Positions 1-8,874 of a stretch of DNA of 64,000 bases are shown here, one piece after another; position 1 is the stretch's first letter, and each line of letters starts with the position of its first letter. The stretch comes from JBJXHN01 sp046233135 (GTDB lineage Bacteria > Pseudomonadota > Alphaproteobacteria > Rhodospirillales > Rhodospirillaceae). A program made the translations under genes and the position numbers. The stretch lies in NCBI GenBank assembly GCA_046233135.1, contig JBJXHN010000010.1, forward strand, positions 74,244 through 138,243, read 5' to 3'. A model generated the notes under the pieces. That model worked only from the letters and a program-made list of their open reading frames with translations, was not told the DNA's origin and made no database searches.

Positions 1-1
1 G

Positions 2-1375
2 CACGGGAGAGCGCCACAGCTGGAAGGGACGTCCTCGCTGCAGAACAAGGACCCCAACGGCTTCCTGTTCAGCAAAGCCTTGCAGGAGACGGCGATGGCC
101 GGCGGGGGCATGGTCGCCTATCAGTGGCCCAAGGTTGAAGGTGGTCCACCCGTGGACAAGGTGTCCTACGCCAGCCTGTTCGAACCCTGGCAATGGGTGA
201 TCGGCACCGGAGTGTTCGTCGACGACGTGAACGCTGCCTTCTGGGATCAGGCAATAGCCATCCTCAGCATTGGTACGGCGGTGATTATCGTGCTGGGGCT
301 GGCGGTGATGATAATCACCCGCAGCATCACCCGCCCCCTGAACGCCACCACCTCGGCGCTGGAGCGGCTGGCGCAGGGGGACCTGAATGTGACCGTCCAG
401 GCCGATGACCGGGCCGACGAGGTGGGGCGCCTGGCCCGGGCATTGGAAAGCTTCCGGGAAAACGCCGTGGAGCGCGACCGGCTGGAGAAGGAGCAGCAGG
501 TGGCCGAAGAGCGGGCGCGGACGGAGCGGCGGCAGGCCATGCTGGCCATGGCGGACTCGTTCGAACGCCAGGTGGGCAGTATCCTGAGCGAAGTGGCCGA
601 GGCGGCGCACGGCATGGAAGCCACGGCCCGGGGCATGCGGAGCGTCGCCGCCGAAACCGCACGGGAAGCCACCTCGGCGGCCGGTGCGGCCGAAGAATCC
701 TCGGCCAGTGTGGAAACCGTGGCGTCGGCGGCGGAAGAGTTGTCGGCAGCGATCTCGGTCATCCGCAAGCAGGTGGTGGATGTGTCCGAGGTGGTGTCCG
801 ACGCCAGCCAGGACGCGGCCTACGGCGAAGAGATGGTCAATCACCTGTCCGATGCGACGGGGCGGATCGGCGAGGTGGTGAACCTGATCGAATCGATCGC
901 CAGCCAGACCAACCTGCTGGCGCTGAACGCCACCATCGAGGCCGCCCGGGCCGGCGATGCGGGCAAGGGCTTTGCCGTGGTCGCCGGCGAGGTCAAGGCG
1001 CTGGCTACCCAGACATCGCGGGCGACGGGAGAGATCGCCGAGCAGATTGCCACCGTACAGGAAGAAACCCGCACCAGCGTCATCGCCATCCAGAAGATCG
1101 CCGCCAAGATCAGCGGGCTGAAGCCGATCATGGAGGCCATCGCCGATGCTGTGGATCAGCAGAATGCGGCCACGGGGGAAATCGCCCGCAACGTCCAGCA
1201 GGTGTCCGCCGGCACGTCCGAGGTATCGCGCAGCATTGGCGGGGTGTCCGAGGCCGCAGAGGAAACCGACCGGTCGGCCGAAAGCGTCGAGCAGGCCGCC
1301 TGTACGGTGGCGGCGCGGTCCGACGATCTGTCGGGCGAAGTGCGCAGCATTCTCGACCAGATCCGGGCGGCGTAG
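2..1375 (+). CDS. methyl-accepting chemotaxis protein with Cache sensor domain (5' end outside window)
   Basis: Transmembrane chemoreceptor that senses a ligand outside the cytoplasmic membrane and controls CheA/CheW. The reading frame is open from base 2, so the N-terminus lies outside the window. The first visible ~60 residues look like the end of a single Cache domain (ELEGTSSLQNKDPNG, then YQWPK and WVIGTGVFVDD). A hydrophobic segment (AIAILSIGTAVIIVLGLAV) and a HAMP domain (SITRPLNATTSALERLAQGDL) follow. The signalling domain carries the conserved hairpin tip EAARAGDAGKGFAVVAGEVK. No C-terminal CheR-docking pentapeptide is seen. The ligand cannot be told. No che genes are nearby, so it is probably an orphan receptor. 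The family assignment is firm. Confidence 0.95.
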   Translation, partial: HGRAPQLEGTSSLQNKDPNGFLFSKALQETAMAGGGMVAYQWPKVEGGPPVDKVSYASLFEPWQWVIGTGVFVDDVNAAFWDQAIAILSIGTAVIIVLGLAVMIITRSITRPLNATTSALERLAQGDLNVTVQADDRADEVGRLARALESFRENAVERDRLEKEQQVAEERARTERRQAMLAMADSFERQVGSILSEVAEAAHGMEATARGMRSVAAETAREATSAAGAAEESSASVETVASAAEELSAAISVIRKQVVDVSEVVSDASQDAAYGEEMVNHLSDATGRIGEVVNLIESIASQTNLLALNATIEAARAGDAGKGFAVVAGEVKALATQTSRATGEIAEQIATVQEETRTSVIAIQKIAAKISGLKPIMEAIADAVDQQNAATGEIARNVQQVSAGTSEVSRSIGGVSEAAEETDRSAESVEQAACTVAARSDDLSGEVRSILDQIRAA

Positions 1376-1402
1376 AGCCGGGGCGGATGCCGGGCAGGGG
1401 GG

Positions 1403-2863
1403 TCAGCCGCCGCCGGCCTGCCCCCCATCGGGGCCGAACAGGACCCCGGGGTTCATCAGATTCCGGGGGTCCAGGGCGGTCTTGACGGCGCGCATCAGAT
1501 CCATTTCCACCCGGCTTTTGGCACGGTGCAGCTCTTCGGTCTTGAAGCGACCGATGCCGTGTTCGGCGCTGATGGAGCCGTCCAGGTCCAGCACGATGTC
1601 GTGAACCAGGGCATTGATCTCCGGCCAGCGGGCAAGGAAGGCGGCGGGGTCGGCAGCGATCGGCTGGGTCAGGTTGAAGTGCAGGTTGCCGTCGCCCACA
1701 TGGCCGAAGGGGCAGGGGCGCACACCGGGCAGGGCGGCTTCGACCGCCGCCGTCGCCCGGGACAGGAAGTCCGGAATCCGCGAGACGGGGACGGAGATAT
1801 CATGCTTGATCGACGCCCCTTCGCGCTTCTGGGCCTCGGGAATGGTCTCGCGCAGGCGCCACAAGGCCTCGGCCTGGGCGCCGGTCGCGGCGACCACGGC
1901 GTCGCTGAGGATGCCGGCCTCGAAGGCTTCGGCGAGGATGCTTTCGAACAGGGCGGGCAGGCCGCTGTCGGGGCGGGACGAGGTGCCTTCGATCAGCACG
2001 TACCAGGGCGCGGGGTCGGCCAGCGGATCGCGGCAGCCGCTGCCGTGGCGGCAGGCGATCTCCAGGGCGAAGCGGGGAATCAGCTCGAAGGCGGTGATCA
2101 GGTCGCCGCTGCGCGCCCGGGCCAGGGACAGCAGCGCCAGCGCCGGTTCGACGGCGGGAAGGGCGCACAGCGCGGTGGCCGTTTCCCGCGCCGCCGGGAA
2201 CAGTTTCAGCACCGCCCCGGTGATCACCCCCAGAGTGCCTTCGCCGCCGATGAACAGGTGCTTCAGGGCGTAGCCGGTGTTGTCCTTGCCCAGCATGCGC
2301 ATGCCGTCCCACAGCCGTCCGTCGGGCAGCACCACTTCCAGCCCCAGGCAAAGATCCCGGGCGGGGCCATAGCGCAGCACGTTCAGTCCGCCGGCGTTGG
2401 ACGACAGATTGCCGCCGATCTGGCAACTGCCCTCGGCGGCCAGGGACAGGGGGAACAGGCACCCGGCGTCGGCGGCGGCGGCCTGGATATCGGCCAGCAC
2501 GCAGCCGGCGTCCACGGCCATGCAGTAGTTCACCGGATCCAGGGAGCGGATGCGGGTCATGCGCCCCAGCGACAGCAGCACCTGGCGTTCATCGGCCACC
2601 GATCCGCCCACCAGCCCCGTATTGCCTCCCTGAGGGACCACGGCCACGCCGGCGTCAGCGCACAGGCGCACCACTTCGGCGACGGCGGCGGCGGCGGAGG
2701 GGCGCACCACCACCCGGGCCGCCCCTCTGGCCCGTCCGCGCTGCTCGGCAAGATAGGGAGCCAGGGCATCAGGATCGGCGTCGGTGATCAGCCCCCGGGG
2801 ACCGACGGCCGCGGCCAGACGGTCCAGAAGGCCGTTTGGAAGGCCCATTGGCGGATGGCTCAC
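1403..2863 (-). CDS. FAD-binding oxidoreductase, GlcD / D-2-hydroxyacid dehydrogenase family
   Basis: 486-residue flavoenzyme of the VAO/PCMH superfamily, likely oxidising a D-2-hydroxy acid such as D-lactate, glycolate or D-2-hydroxyglutarate. The N-terminal FAD_binding_4 domain shows PQGGNTGLVGGSV and NLSSNAGGLNVLRYG. The C-terminal FAD-oxidase_C domain shows GHVGDGNLHFNL, SAEHGIGRFK and the ending DPRNLMNPG. I chose the GTG at 2863: it overlaps the upstream tsaC stop as GTGA and has GGGGGAG about 7 bases before it, while the in-frame ATG at 2848 has no Shine-Dalgarno. It is the last gene of a coupled minus-strand operon. Substrate cannot be fixed by sequence alone; the PQGGNTGLVGG form is common in D-2-hydroxyglutarate dehydrogenases. 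Confidence 0.9.
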   Translation of the reverse strand: MSHPPMGLPNGLLDRLAAAVGPRGLITDADPDALAPYLAEQRGRARGAARVVVRPSAAAAVAEVVRLCADAGVAVVPQGGNTGLVGGSVADERQVLLSLGRMTRIRSLDPVNYCMAVDAGCVLADIQAAAADAGCLFPLSLAAEGSCQIGGNLSSNAGGLNVLRYGPARDLCLGLEVVLPDGRLWDGMRMLGKDNTGYALKHLFIGGEGTLGVITGAVLKLFPAARETATALCALPAVEPALALLSLARARSGDLITAFELIPRFALEIACRHGSGCRDPLADPAPWYVLIEGTSSRPDSGLPALFESILAEAFEAGILSDAVVAATGAQAEALWRLRETIPEAQKREGASIKHDISVPVSRIPDFLSRATAAVEAALPGVRPCPFGHVGDGNLHFNLTQPIAADPAAFLARWPEINALVHDIVLDLDGSISAEHGIGRFKTEELHRAKSRVEMDLMRAVKTALDPRNLMNPGVLFGPDGGQAGGG

Positions 2864-3900
2864 GACGGCTCTCCCCCGGGTTCCGGATCCATGACGGGGC
2901 GCGGCGCGGCGGCGCGGCGCAGGCGGTCGCGGATGGCCTCGGCCAGGGCGGCGCCTTCGGGCGTGGGACCGTCGGGAACGGGACTGACGGCGATGGCCGC
3001 CGGTCTCCGGGCGTCCAGGGCGCGCAGCATGGCGAACAGGTTCGCCGCCGCTTCCCGCAGGTCGCCGGCGGGGCTGAGGTTCAGGGCCGCCGCGCCGTCC
3101 GGCAGCGGGCCGAAACCGAGCAGCAGCGTGCCCTGCGCGACGGCATCGGCCGGCACATCCAGAAGCACCGGCGCGCCGGGGGCGTAGTGGCTGGACAGCA
3201 TGCCGGGGGCCTTGGGGGCGGCGGCACCGGTTGCTGGATCGGCCGCGGACACACCGGCCCCCTCCACATGCGCCCCGAGCGCGGCGCATAGGGCGGCCGC
3301 CCCGATGGAGCCGGGGCGCAGGATCCGGGCGACGGGACCGGACAGGTCGAGGACGGTGCTTTCCAGGCCGACGGTGCAGGGGCCGCCGTCCAGCACCAGC
3401 GGCACCTTGCCGCCCAGGCCTTCCCGCACATGGGCGGCCGTGGTCGGGCTGACCCGGCCGGAGGGATTGGCGCTGGGCGCGGCCAGAGGACGGCCGCAGG
3501 CGCGCAGCAGAGCCTGGGCCAGGGGATGGGAAGGCATGCGCACCGCCGCGCTGTCCAGCCCGGCGCTGCACAGCAGAGAGAGCGGCGAGTCCGCCCGGCG
3601 CGGCAGCACAAGGGTCAGCGGCCCCGGCCAGAAGGCGGCGGCGGCCCGCCGTGCCCGGTCGTCCACCTCCACCAGCGCTTCGACGGCGTCCAGATCGGCC
3701 ACATGGGCGATCAGCGGGTTGAAGCGGGGCCGGCCCTTGGCGGCGAAGATGGCGGCAACGGCGCGGTCGTCGGTGGCGTCGCCTCCCAGGCCGTAGACCG
3801 TTTCGGTGGGGAAGGCGACCAGGCCGCCCGCATGCAGGATGCGGACGGCCTGGTCAAGGTCGGCTTCGGAGCTGTCTGAACCGGATATGGCCGGGATCAC
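2860..3900 (-). CDS. tsaC: L-threonylcarbamoyladenylate synthase (Sua5/TsaC type)
   Basis: Makes threonylcarbamoyl-AMP from threonine, bicarbonate and ATP for the t6A37 modification of ANN-decoding tRNAs; cytoplasmic. 346 residues, the long Sua5 architecture. The N-terminal YrdC domain shows FPTETVYGLGGDA and KGRPRFNPLIAHV. The linker contains PGMLSSHYAPGAPV, and a C-terminal Sua5 domain follows. The GTG start at 3900 overlaps the cysQ stop (GTGA), with GGAGG ten bases upstream. Longer upstream readings run through cysQ in another frame and were discarded. Third gene of a translationally coupled operon. Function is secure at family level. Confidence 0.93.
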   Translation of the reverse strand: MIPAISGSDSSEADLDQAVRILHAGGLVAFPTETVYGLGGDATDDRAVAAIFAAKGRPRFNPLIAHVADLDAVEALVEVDDRARRAAAAFWPGPLTLVLPRRADSPLSLLCSAGLDSAAVRMPSHPLAQALLRACGRPLAAPSANPSGRVSPTTAAHVREGLGGKVPLVLDGGPCTVGLESTVLDLSGPVARILRPGSIGAAALCAALGAHVEGAGVSAADPATGAAAPKAPGMLSSHYAPGAPVLLDVPADAVAQGTLLLGFGPLPDGAAALNLSPAGDLREAAANLFAMLRALDARRPAAIAVSPVPDGPTPEGAALAEAIRDRLRRAAAPRPVMDPEPGGEPS

Positions 3901-4697
3901 GACGCTACCGCCTCCGTCTCCACGCCCCGGGCGATGAAATAGGGGTTCAGGAACCTGCCCCCCTTGTTGTAGAGCAGCGGCCCGCCGTCCAGCGCACGGA
4001 CCGAACCGCCGGCGGCGTTCAGCACCGCATGGGCCGCGCAGGTATCCCACTCGCAGGTGGGACCCAGGCGCGGATACATGTCGGCCACCCCTTCGGCGAT
4101 GCGGCAGAACTTCAGGCTGGATCCGGCGCTGATGCGGTCATGGACCGTATAGGCGGACAGGAAGTCGTCCATCTCTCCGCCCACGCCATGGCTGCGGCTG
4201 GCCAGCACGGTCATGCCTTGGGCCGGAACCGCGCGGCAGGCGATGGCGCGGGTGGTCTCTCCGTCGGCCATCATCGCCGTGCCGGGATCCCAGCCCCAAT
4301 AGGTGGTGCCGAGCGCCGGGCAATGGACCACCCCCAGGCGCGGGGCGCGGTCGACCACCAGGCCGATGTTGACGGTGAATTCCCCGTTGCGGCGGATGAA
4401 CTCCTTGGTGCCGTCCAGGGGGTCCACCAGCCAGAAGGGACCCTCGCCCACGTCGGGGATGCGGCCGGCTGCCACGGATTCCTCGGCGATCACCGGGATG
4501 TCGGGGGTCAGGTCGGCCAGGGCGGCGAGGATGACCTCTTCAGCCAGGCCGTCGGCCTGGGTGACGGGCGAGGAATCGGCCTTCGTCTCCACGTCGAAAG
4601 GCGTGGCGTAGATGGTCATGATGGCCTCGCCGGCCTTGCGCGCCACGGGCAGCAGGGCTTCGGTCAGGGCTTGCGGGGTATCGATGGACAGGGTCAT
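3897..4697 (-). CDS. cysQ: 3'(2'),5'-bisphosphate nucleotidase CysQ
   Basis: 266-residue inositol-monophosphatase-fold enzyme that hydrolyses 3'-phosphoadenosine 5'-phosphate to AMP during sulfate assimilation and PAP recycling. Metal-site motifs are visible: PVTQADGLAEE, IAEES, LVDPLDGTKEFI and, near the C-terminus, CEWDTCAAHAVLNAAGG. The ATG at 4697 overlaps the stop of the upstream molybdenum hydroxylase gene as ATGA, which fixes the start. A longer in-frame start at 4739 lies inside the upstream gene and is less likely. No other sulfate assimilation gene is in the window. Confidence 0.93.
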   Translation of the reverse strand: MTLSIDTPQALTEALLPVARKAGEAIMTIYATPFDVETKADSSPVTQADGLAEEVILAALADLTPDIPVIAEESVAAGRIPDVGEGPFWLVDPLDGTKEFIRRNGEFTVNIGLVVDRAPRLGVVHCPALGTTYWGWDPGTAMMADGETTRAIACRAVPAQGMTVLASRSHGVGGEMDDFLSAYTVHDRISAGSSLKFCRIAEGVADMYPRLGPTCEWDTCAAHAVLNAAGGSVRALDGGPLLYNKGGRFLNPYFIARGVETEAVAS

Positions 4698-7030
4698 TCG
4701 GCGGCTTCTTTGCATTTGGCGGCTTGCAGGGCTTTCCAAACTGTCCGGGGAGTCAGCGGCATGTCAAGCTGCCTGACCCCGGCCGGCCACAGGGCATCGA
4801 ACACCGCGTTGACCACGGCGGGGGTGGCGCCGATGGTGCCGGCCTCGCCCGCGCCCTTAAGCCCCAGGGGATTGGTGCGGCAGGGGATGTTGCGGGTGGT
4901 GAAGTCGAAGTCCGGCACGTGGGCCGCCCGGGGCACGGCGTAATCCATCAGGGTGCCGCTGATCAGCTGGCCGCTTTCGGGGTCGTAGGTGACCTCTTCC
5001 ATCAGCGCCTGGCCGATGCTCTGGACAACCCCGCCCAGCGCCTGACCCTTCAGCAGGATGGGGTTCAGGGTCACCCCTACGTCGTCGACGATGGTATAGC
5101 GCAGGATGCCCAGCTGCCCGGTTTCGGGGTCCACCTCCACTTCGACGATATGGCAGCCGTTGGGGAAGGTGCCGACCTCGGGCTGGAAGGTTTCCGCCGC
5201 GCGCAGGCCCTTGGCATCGTCGTCGCGGTCCGGCGCATGGGCCAGGGCGGCCACCTCCGGCCAGGTGACGGTGCGGTTGCCGCTGCGCATGCGGAAAACG
5301 CCGCTGTCCAGGGAGACGTCGTCGGGCGCGGTTTCCAGCAGCTCGGCGGCCAGGGCGATGGCCTTGGCCACCAGGGTGTCGTTGGCGCGGTCCAGCGCCG
5401 CGCCGCCCACGGGCAGGGAACGCGAGCCCCCGGTACCGCCGCCGGTGGCCACCCGGCGGGTGTCGCCCTGGACCACGGTGATGCTGTCCAGGGGGATCCC
5501 CAGGGCGTCGGCGGTGATCTGGGCGTAGGCGGTTTCGTGGCCCTGGCCGGTGGACTGGGTGCCGATCAGAATGGTGGTGCGGCCCTGGGCGTCCATGTCC
5601 AGGGTGGCGGTTTCAGGGCCACCACCGGCACAGACTTCCACATAGGTGGACATGCCGATACCGCGCAGCTTGCCCGCTGCCGCACTTTCGGTGCGGCGGG
5701 CTTCGAAGCTGTCCCAGTCGGCGCGGACCATGGCCTCTTCCATCAGGGCGACGAATTCGCCGCTGTCATAGGTCTTGCCCAGCGGGGTGGTGAAGGGCAG
5801 GGCTTCGGGCGGAATCAGGTTGCGGCGGCGGATCTCCGCAGCGCCCAGGCCGGTTTCCCGCCCGGCCAGATCGGCCAGCCGCTCCATCACATAGGCCGCT
5901 TCCGGCCGCCCGGCGCCGCGGTAGGCGTCGGTGGGGGCGGCATTGGTCATGATGCCGCGCACCCGGGCAAAGGCCGCCGGGGTCTTGTACAGGCCGGGCA
6001 GCATGCCGGTGCCGGCCATGGTCGGGATGAACACGCCGAAGTGGCTGATATAGGCGCCGATGCTGGCCCGGGTGTCGACCCGCAGGGCCAGGAAGTGGCC
6101 GTCTTCGTCCAGGGCCAGTTCCGCGTGGGTCAGATGGTCGCGGCCATGCACGTCGGTCTGGAAGGATTCCGAGCGATCGCCGATCCAGCGCACCGGCCGG
6201 CCCAGGCGGCGGGCGGCGTCCAGCACCAGGATATGTTCGGGATACAGAAAGATGCGCATGCCGAAGCCGCCGCCCACATCGGGGCAGAGCACATCCAGAT
6301 TGGCGGCGGGGATCTTCAGGACCCGGGTGGCGATGACGTCGCGCAGGTTGTGGCTGCCCTGGCTGCCGGTGATCAGTTGCAGGCGCCCGTCTTCCAGGGG
6401 CACGCCGATGGCGTTGCGGGCTTCCATGGCCGTGGGGGCGACGCGCTGGTTGACCAGATCGATGGAGACGACCCGGGCCGCACGGGAGAAGGCGGCGTCC
6501 GTTGCCTCGGAATCCCCCATGGACCAGTCGAAGAGCACATTGCCCGGGGCCTCGTCCGGCCACAGCTGGGGGGCATCCTCGGCCAGGGCGGCGGGCATGG
6601 TGCCGACCGCATCCAAGGGGTCGTAGTCGATCTCCAGCAACTCGGCGGCATCGCGTGCGGCGTCCGGCGTTTCGGCCACGACGAAGGCCACCGGCTGCCC
6701 CACATAGCGCACCCGGTCGCGGGCCAGGGCCGGGCGGGGCGGCACGGACATGGCGCTGCCGTCGCTGTTCTGCACGGTGAAGCCGGCGGGCAGGTTCTCC
6801 ACCCCGGCGGCGTCCAGGTCGGCACAGGTCAGCACCGCCAGCACCCCGGGCACGGCGGCGGCCTCGGCCGTGTCGATGGACAGGATGGCGGCATGGGCAT
6901 GGGGAGAGCGGACCACAACGCCGTGGACCTCTCCGTCAAAAGTGATGTCGTCGGTATAGCGGCCGTGGCCGGTGAGAAACCGTTGATCTTCCGTGCGGCG
7001 CAAAGCCTGTCCGGCGCCGAAGCGTCCCAT
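4694..7030 (-). CDS. molybdopterin-binding xanthine dehydrogenase-family large subunit (form-II CoxL-like)
   Basis: 778-residue molybdenum hydroxylase catalytic subunit. The N-terminal a/b hammerhead starts at RRTEDQRFLTGHGRYTDD. The molybdopterin domain carries DVGGGFGMR, GTQSTGQGHETAYAQI and GAGEAGTIGATPA, the last with the catalytic glutamate. The active-site loop reads AYRGAGR, the form-II variant; the AYRCSFR loop of true CO dehydrogenase, with its copper-ligating cysteine, is absent. The substrate is therefore probably an aldehyde or heterocycle rather than CO. No FAD (CoxM) or 2Fe-2S (CoxS) subunit genes adjoin it, so partners must be encoded elsewhere. First gene of a coupled operon with cysQ, tsaC and the FAD dehydrogenase. 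Confidence 0.9.
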   Translation of the reverse strand: MGRFGAGQALRRTEDQRFLTGHGRYTDDITFDGEVHGVVVRSPHAHAAILSIDTAEAAAVPGVLAVLTCADLDAAGVENLPAGFTVQNSDGSAMSVPPRPALARDRVRYVGQPVAFVVAETPDAARDAAELLEIDYDPLDAVGTMPAALAEDAPQLWPDEAPGNVLFDWSMGDSEATDAAFSRAARVVSIDLVNQRVAPTAMEARNAIGVPLEDGRLQLITGSQGSHNLRDVIATRVLKIPAANLDVLCPDVGGGFGMRIFLYPEHILVLDAARRLGRPVRWIGDRSESFQTDVHGRDHLTHAELALDEDGHFLALRVDTRASIGAYISHFGVFIPTMAGTGMLPGLYKTPAAFARVRGIMTNAAPTDAYRGAGRPEAAYVMERLADLAGRETGLGAAEIRRRNLIPPEALPFTTPLGKTYDSGEFVALMEEAMVRADWDSFEARRTESAAAGKLRGIGMSTYVEVCAGGGPETATLDMDAQGRTTILIGTQSTGQGHETAYAQITADALGIPLDSITVVQGDTRRVATGGGTGGSRSLPVGGAALDRANDTLVAKAIALAAELLETAPDDVSLDSGVFRMRSGNRTVTWPEVAALAHAPDRDDDAKGLRAAETFQPEVGTFPNGCHIVEVEVDPETGQLGILRYTIVDDVGVTLNPILLKGQALGGVVQSIGQALMEEVTYDPESGQLISGTLMDYAVPRAAHVPDFDFTTRNIPCRTNPLGLKGAGEAGTIGATPAVVNAVFDALWPAGVRQLDMPLTPRTVWKALQAAKCKEAAE

Positions 7031-7115
7031 GGTGCCCCCTTGATCTCTGGCGGTCGGGATAGAATGAACCCGATCCTGGATTGGGGATGGGCGGCGGACA
7101 AATCAAGCATTGACA

Positions 7116-7146
7116 GAAAAACACCCCATCCGGAGACGGGGTGTTT
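7116..7146 (-). terminator. rho-independent terminator after the GMC oxidoreductase gene
   Basis: A 9-bp perfect stem (AAACACCCC / GGGGTGTTT) with a 10-base loop. Read on the minus strand it is followed by a T-run (TTTTTCTGTC). It lies 30 bases after the GMC stop codon and separates that gene from the molybdenum hydroxylase operon. Confidence 0.85.
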
Positions 7147-7176
7147 CGAAAGAGTGGGCGTGCCATTCCCACGCAC

Positions 7177-8787
7177 CTACCCCCGAGCATCCTCCAGCAC
7201 CATCTTCGCCCCCTTCTCGGCGATCATGATGGTCGGCGAGTTGGTGTTGCCCGACACGATGGTGGGCATCACCGAGGCGTCGATGACCCGCAGTCCCTCT
7301 ATCCCGTATACCCGCAGGCGGGGATCGGTGACCGCCATGGGGTCGCTGTTGATGCCCATCTTGGCCGTGCCGACCGGGTGGAAGATCGTCGTGCCGATAT
7401 CGCCGGCGGCCGTGACCAGCTCGCCATCGTCGGTCAGCCCGGCACCGGGGCGGAATTCTTCCGGTCGGTAGGCGGCCATGGCCGGTTGCGCCATCACCCG
7501 GCGGGCCAGGCGGATGGAGTCCACCGCGACGGCCTTGTCCTCGTCGGCGGACAGGTAGCGCGGGGCGATCACCGGCGCATCCCCCGGGTCGGCGGAGCGG
7601 GCATGGATCGACCCCCGGCTTTCCGGGCGCAGGTTGCAGACGCTGACTGTCAGGGCGTCGAACGGATGCATGGGCTCGCCGAACTTGTCCAGGGAAAGGG
7701 GCTGAACGTGGAATTCCACGTTGGGTGTGGCCTGGCGCGGATCGGATCGCGTGAACGCCCCCAATTGCGACGGCGCCATGGTCAGCGGTCCCCGCCGGAA
7801 CAGGGCGTAGTCGATGCCCATCCAGGCGCGCTTGAAGAGATTGCGGTAGACCGTGTTCAGCGTGGGAGCGCCGGTGATCTTGTAGATCAGCCGCAGCTGC
7901 AAATGGTCCTGAAGATTGTTCCCGACCCCGGGCAGGTGATGCCTGGTTTCGATCCCCAATCCCTGGAGATGGGCGCCGTCGCCGATGCCCGACCGTTCCA
8001 GCAGGGCCGGCGAGGCCACGGCCCCGGTCGACAGGATGACCTCGCGTCTGGCGGTCAGGGTGCGTTCTCCACCGTGGGTGCGGATGATCACGCCGGTGGC
8101 GCGGTGGCCGTCCAGGGTCAGCCGGTCGGCCAGGGCGCCTGTGATCAGGGTCAGGTTGGGGCGGCTCAGCACCGGCTTCAGGAAGCCGCGCGCCGCGCTC
8201 CATCGCCGGCCGAGGCGCTGGTTGACCTCGAAGTAGGAACAGCCTTCGTTGTCACCGGTGTTGTAATCGCCGGTGCGCGGGATGCCCGCCTGCTCGGCGG
8301 CGTCGATGAAGCTGTCGAGGATCGTCCACGACGCCCGCTTGGTGCTGACCGCCCATTCGCCGCCCGCCCCGTGGAAGGGACCAGCCCCCCGGTGGGAATC
8401 CTCGTGGCCCTTGAACAGGGGCAGCACGTCGTCCCAGCCCCAGCCGTCCAGGCCGGCGTCCCGCCAGCGGTCGTAGTCCGCCGCCTGGCCGCGCAGATAC
8501 AGCATGGCGTTGATCGCCGAACTGCCGCCGATCACCTTGCCGCGCGGATAGCCCAGGGCACGGCCGTTCAGGCCGGGGTCCGGTTCCGTCTTGAAGCACC
8601 AGTCGGCGCGGGGGTTGTTGATGGCAAACAGGTAGCCGACAGGGATGTGGAACCAGATCCAGTCGTCCTTACCGCCGGCTTCCAGCACCGCGACCCGGAA
8701 GCGGCCATCGGCAGACAGCCGGTTGGCGAGCAGGCAGCCGGCCGACCCGGCGCCCACGACAATGTAATCGAAGGTGTCGTCTGACAT
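7177..8787 (-). CDS. GMC family oxidoreductase (choline/alcohol dehydrogenase type)
   Basis: 536-residue FAD-dependent alcohol oxidoreductase. The N-terminal dinucleotide-binding motif is DYIVVGAGSAGCLLANRLS. GMC signature 1 (YPRGKVIGGSSAINAMLYLRG) and signature 2 (STGAVASPALLERSGIG) are present. The C-terminal active-site histidines are in TTIFHPVGTAKMG and VSGNTNSPTIMIAEK. The ATG at 8787 has GGGAGG nine bases upstream. It lies 87 bases downstream of mmsA on the same strand, so the two may be co-transcribed to oxidise an alcohol and a semialdehyde. The true alcohol substrate is not determinable; choline is only one option. Confidence 0.92.
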   Translation of the reverse strand: MSDDTFDYIVVGAGSAGCLLANRLSADGRFRVAVLEAGGKDDWIWFHIPVGYLFAINNPRADWCFKTEPDPGLNGRALGYPRGKVIGGSSAINAMLYLRGQAADYDRWRDAGLDGWGWDDVLPLFKGHEDSHRGAGPFHGAGGEWAVSTKRASWTILDSFIDAAEQAGIPRTGDYNTGDNEGCSYFEVNQRLGRRWSAARGFLKPVLSRPNLTLITGALADRLTLDGHRATGVIIRTHGGERTLTARREVILSTGAVASPALLERSGIGDGAHLQGLGIETRHHLPGVGNNLQDHLQLRLIYKITGAPTLNTVYRNLFKRAWMGIDYALFRRGPLTMAPSQLGAFTRSDPRQATPNVEFHVQPLSLDKFGEPMHPFDALTVSVCNLRPESRGSIHARSADPGDAPVIAPRYLSADEDKAVAVDSIRLARRVMAQPAMAAYRPEEFRPGAGLTDDGELVTAAGDIGTTIFHPVGTAKMGINSDPMAVTDPRLRVYGIEGLRVIDASVMPTIVSGNTNSPTIMIAEKGAKMVLEDARG

Positions 8788-8874
8788 AACGGAATACCTC
8801 CCGAAACGGCCGATCGGGGGAGGGGGCGGGGAGAGAGCGGTGTCCCTCCCCGTACTGTACCGGAAGCCCGGTCG

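Noticed and set aside
2863..3571. N-terminal extension of the FAD dehydrogenase through tsaC
   Set aside because: The extra residues are an out-of-frame reading of tsaC; the GTGA overlap with a good Shine-Dalgarno gives the start.
4694..7030. Aerobic CO dehydrogenase large subunit
   Set aside because: The active-site loop is AYRGAGR, not AYRCSFR, and CoxM/CoxS are missing nearby.
4724..7471. Long plus-strand open frame (~900 codons) opposite the molybdenum hydroxylase gene
   Set aside because: Its text is Gly/His/Gln-rich and mirrors high-GC codon bias of the opposite gene; no family motifs and no ribosome site.
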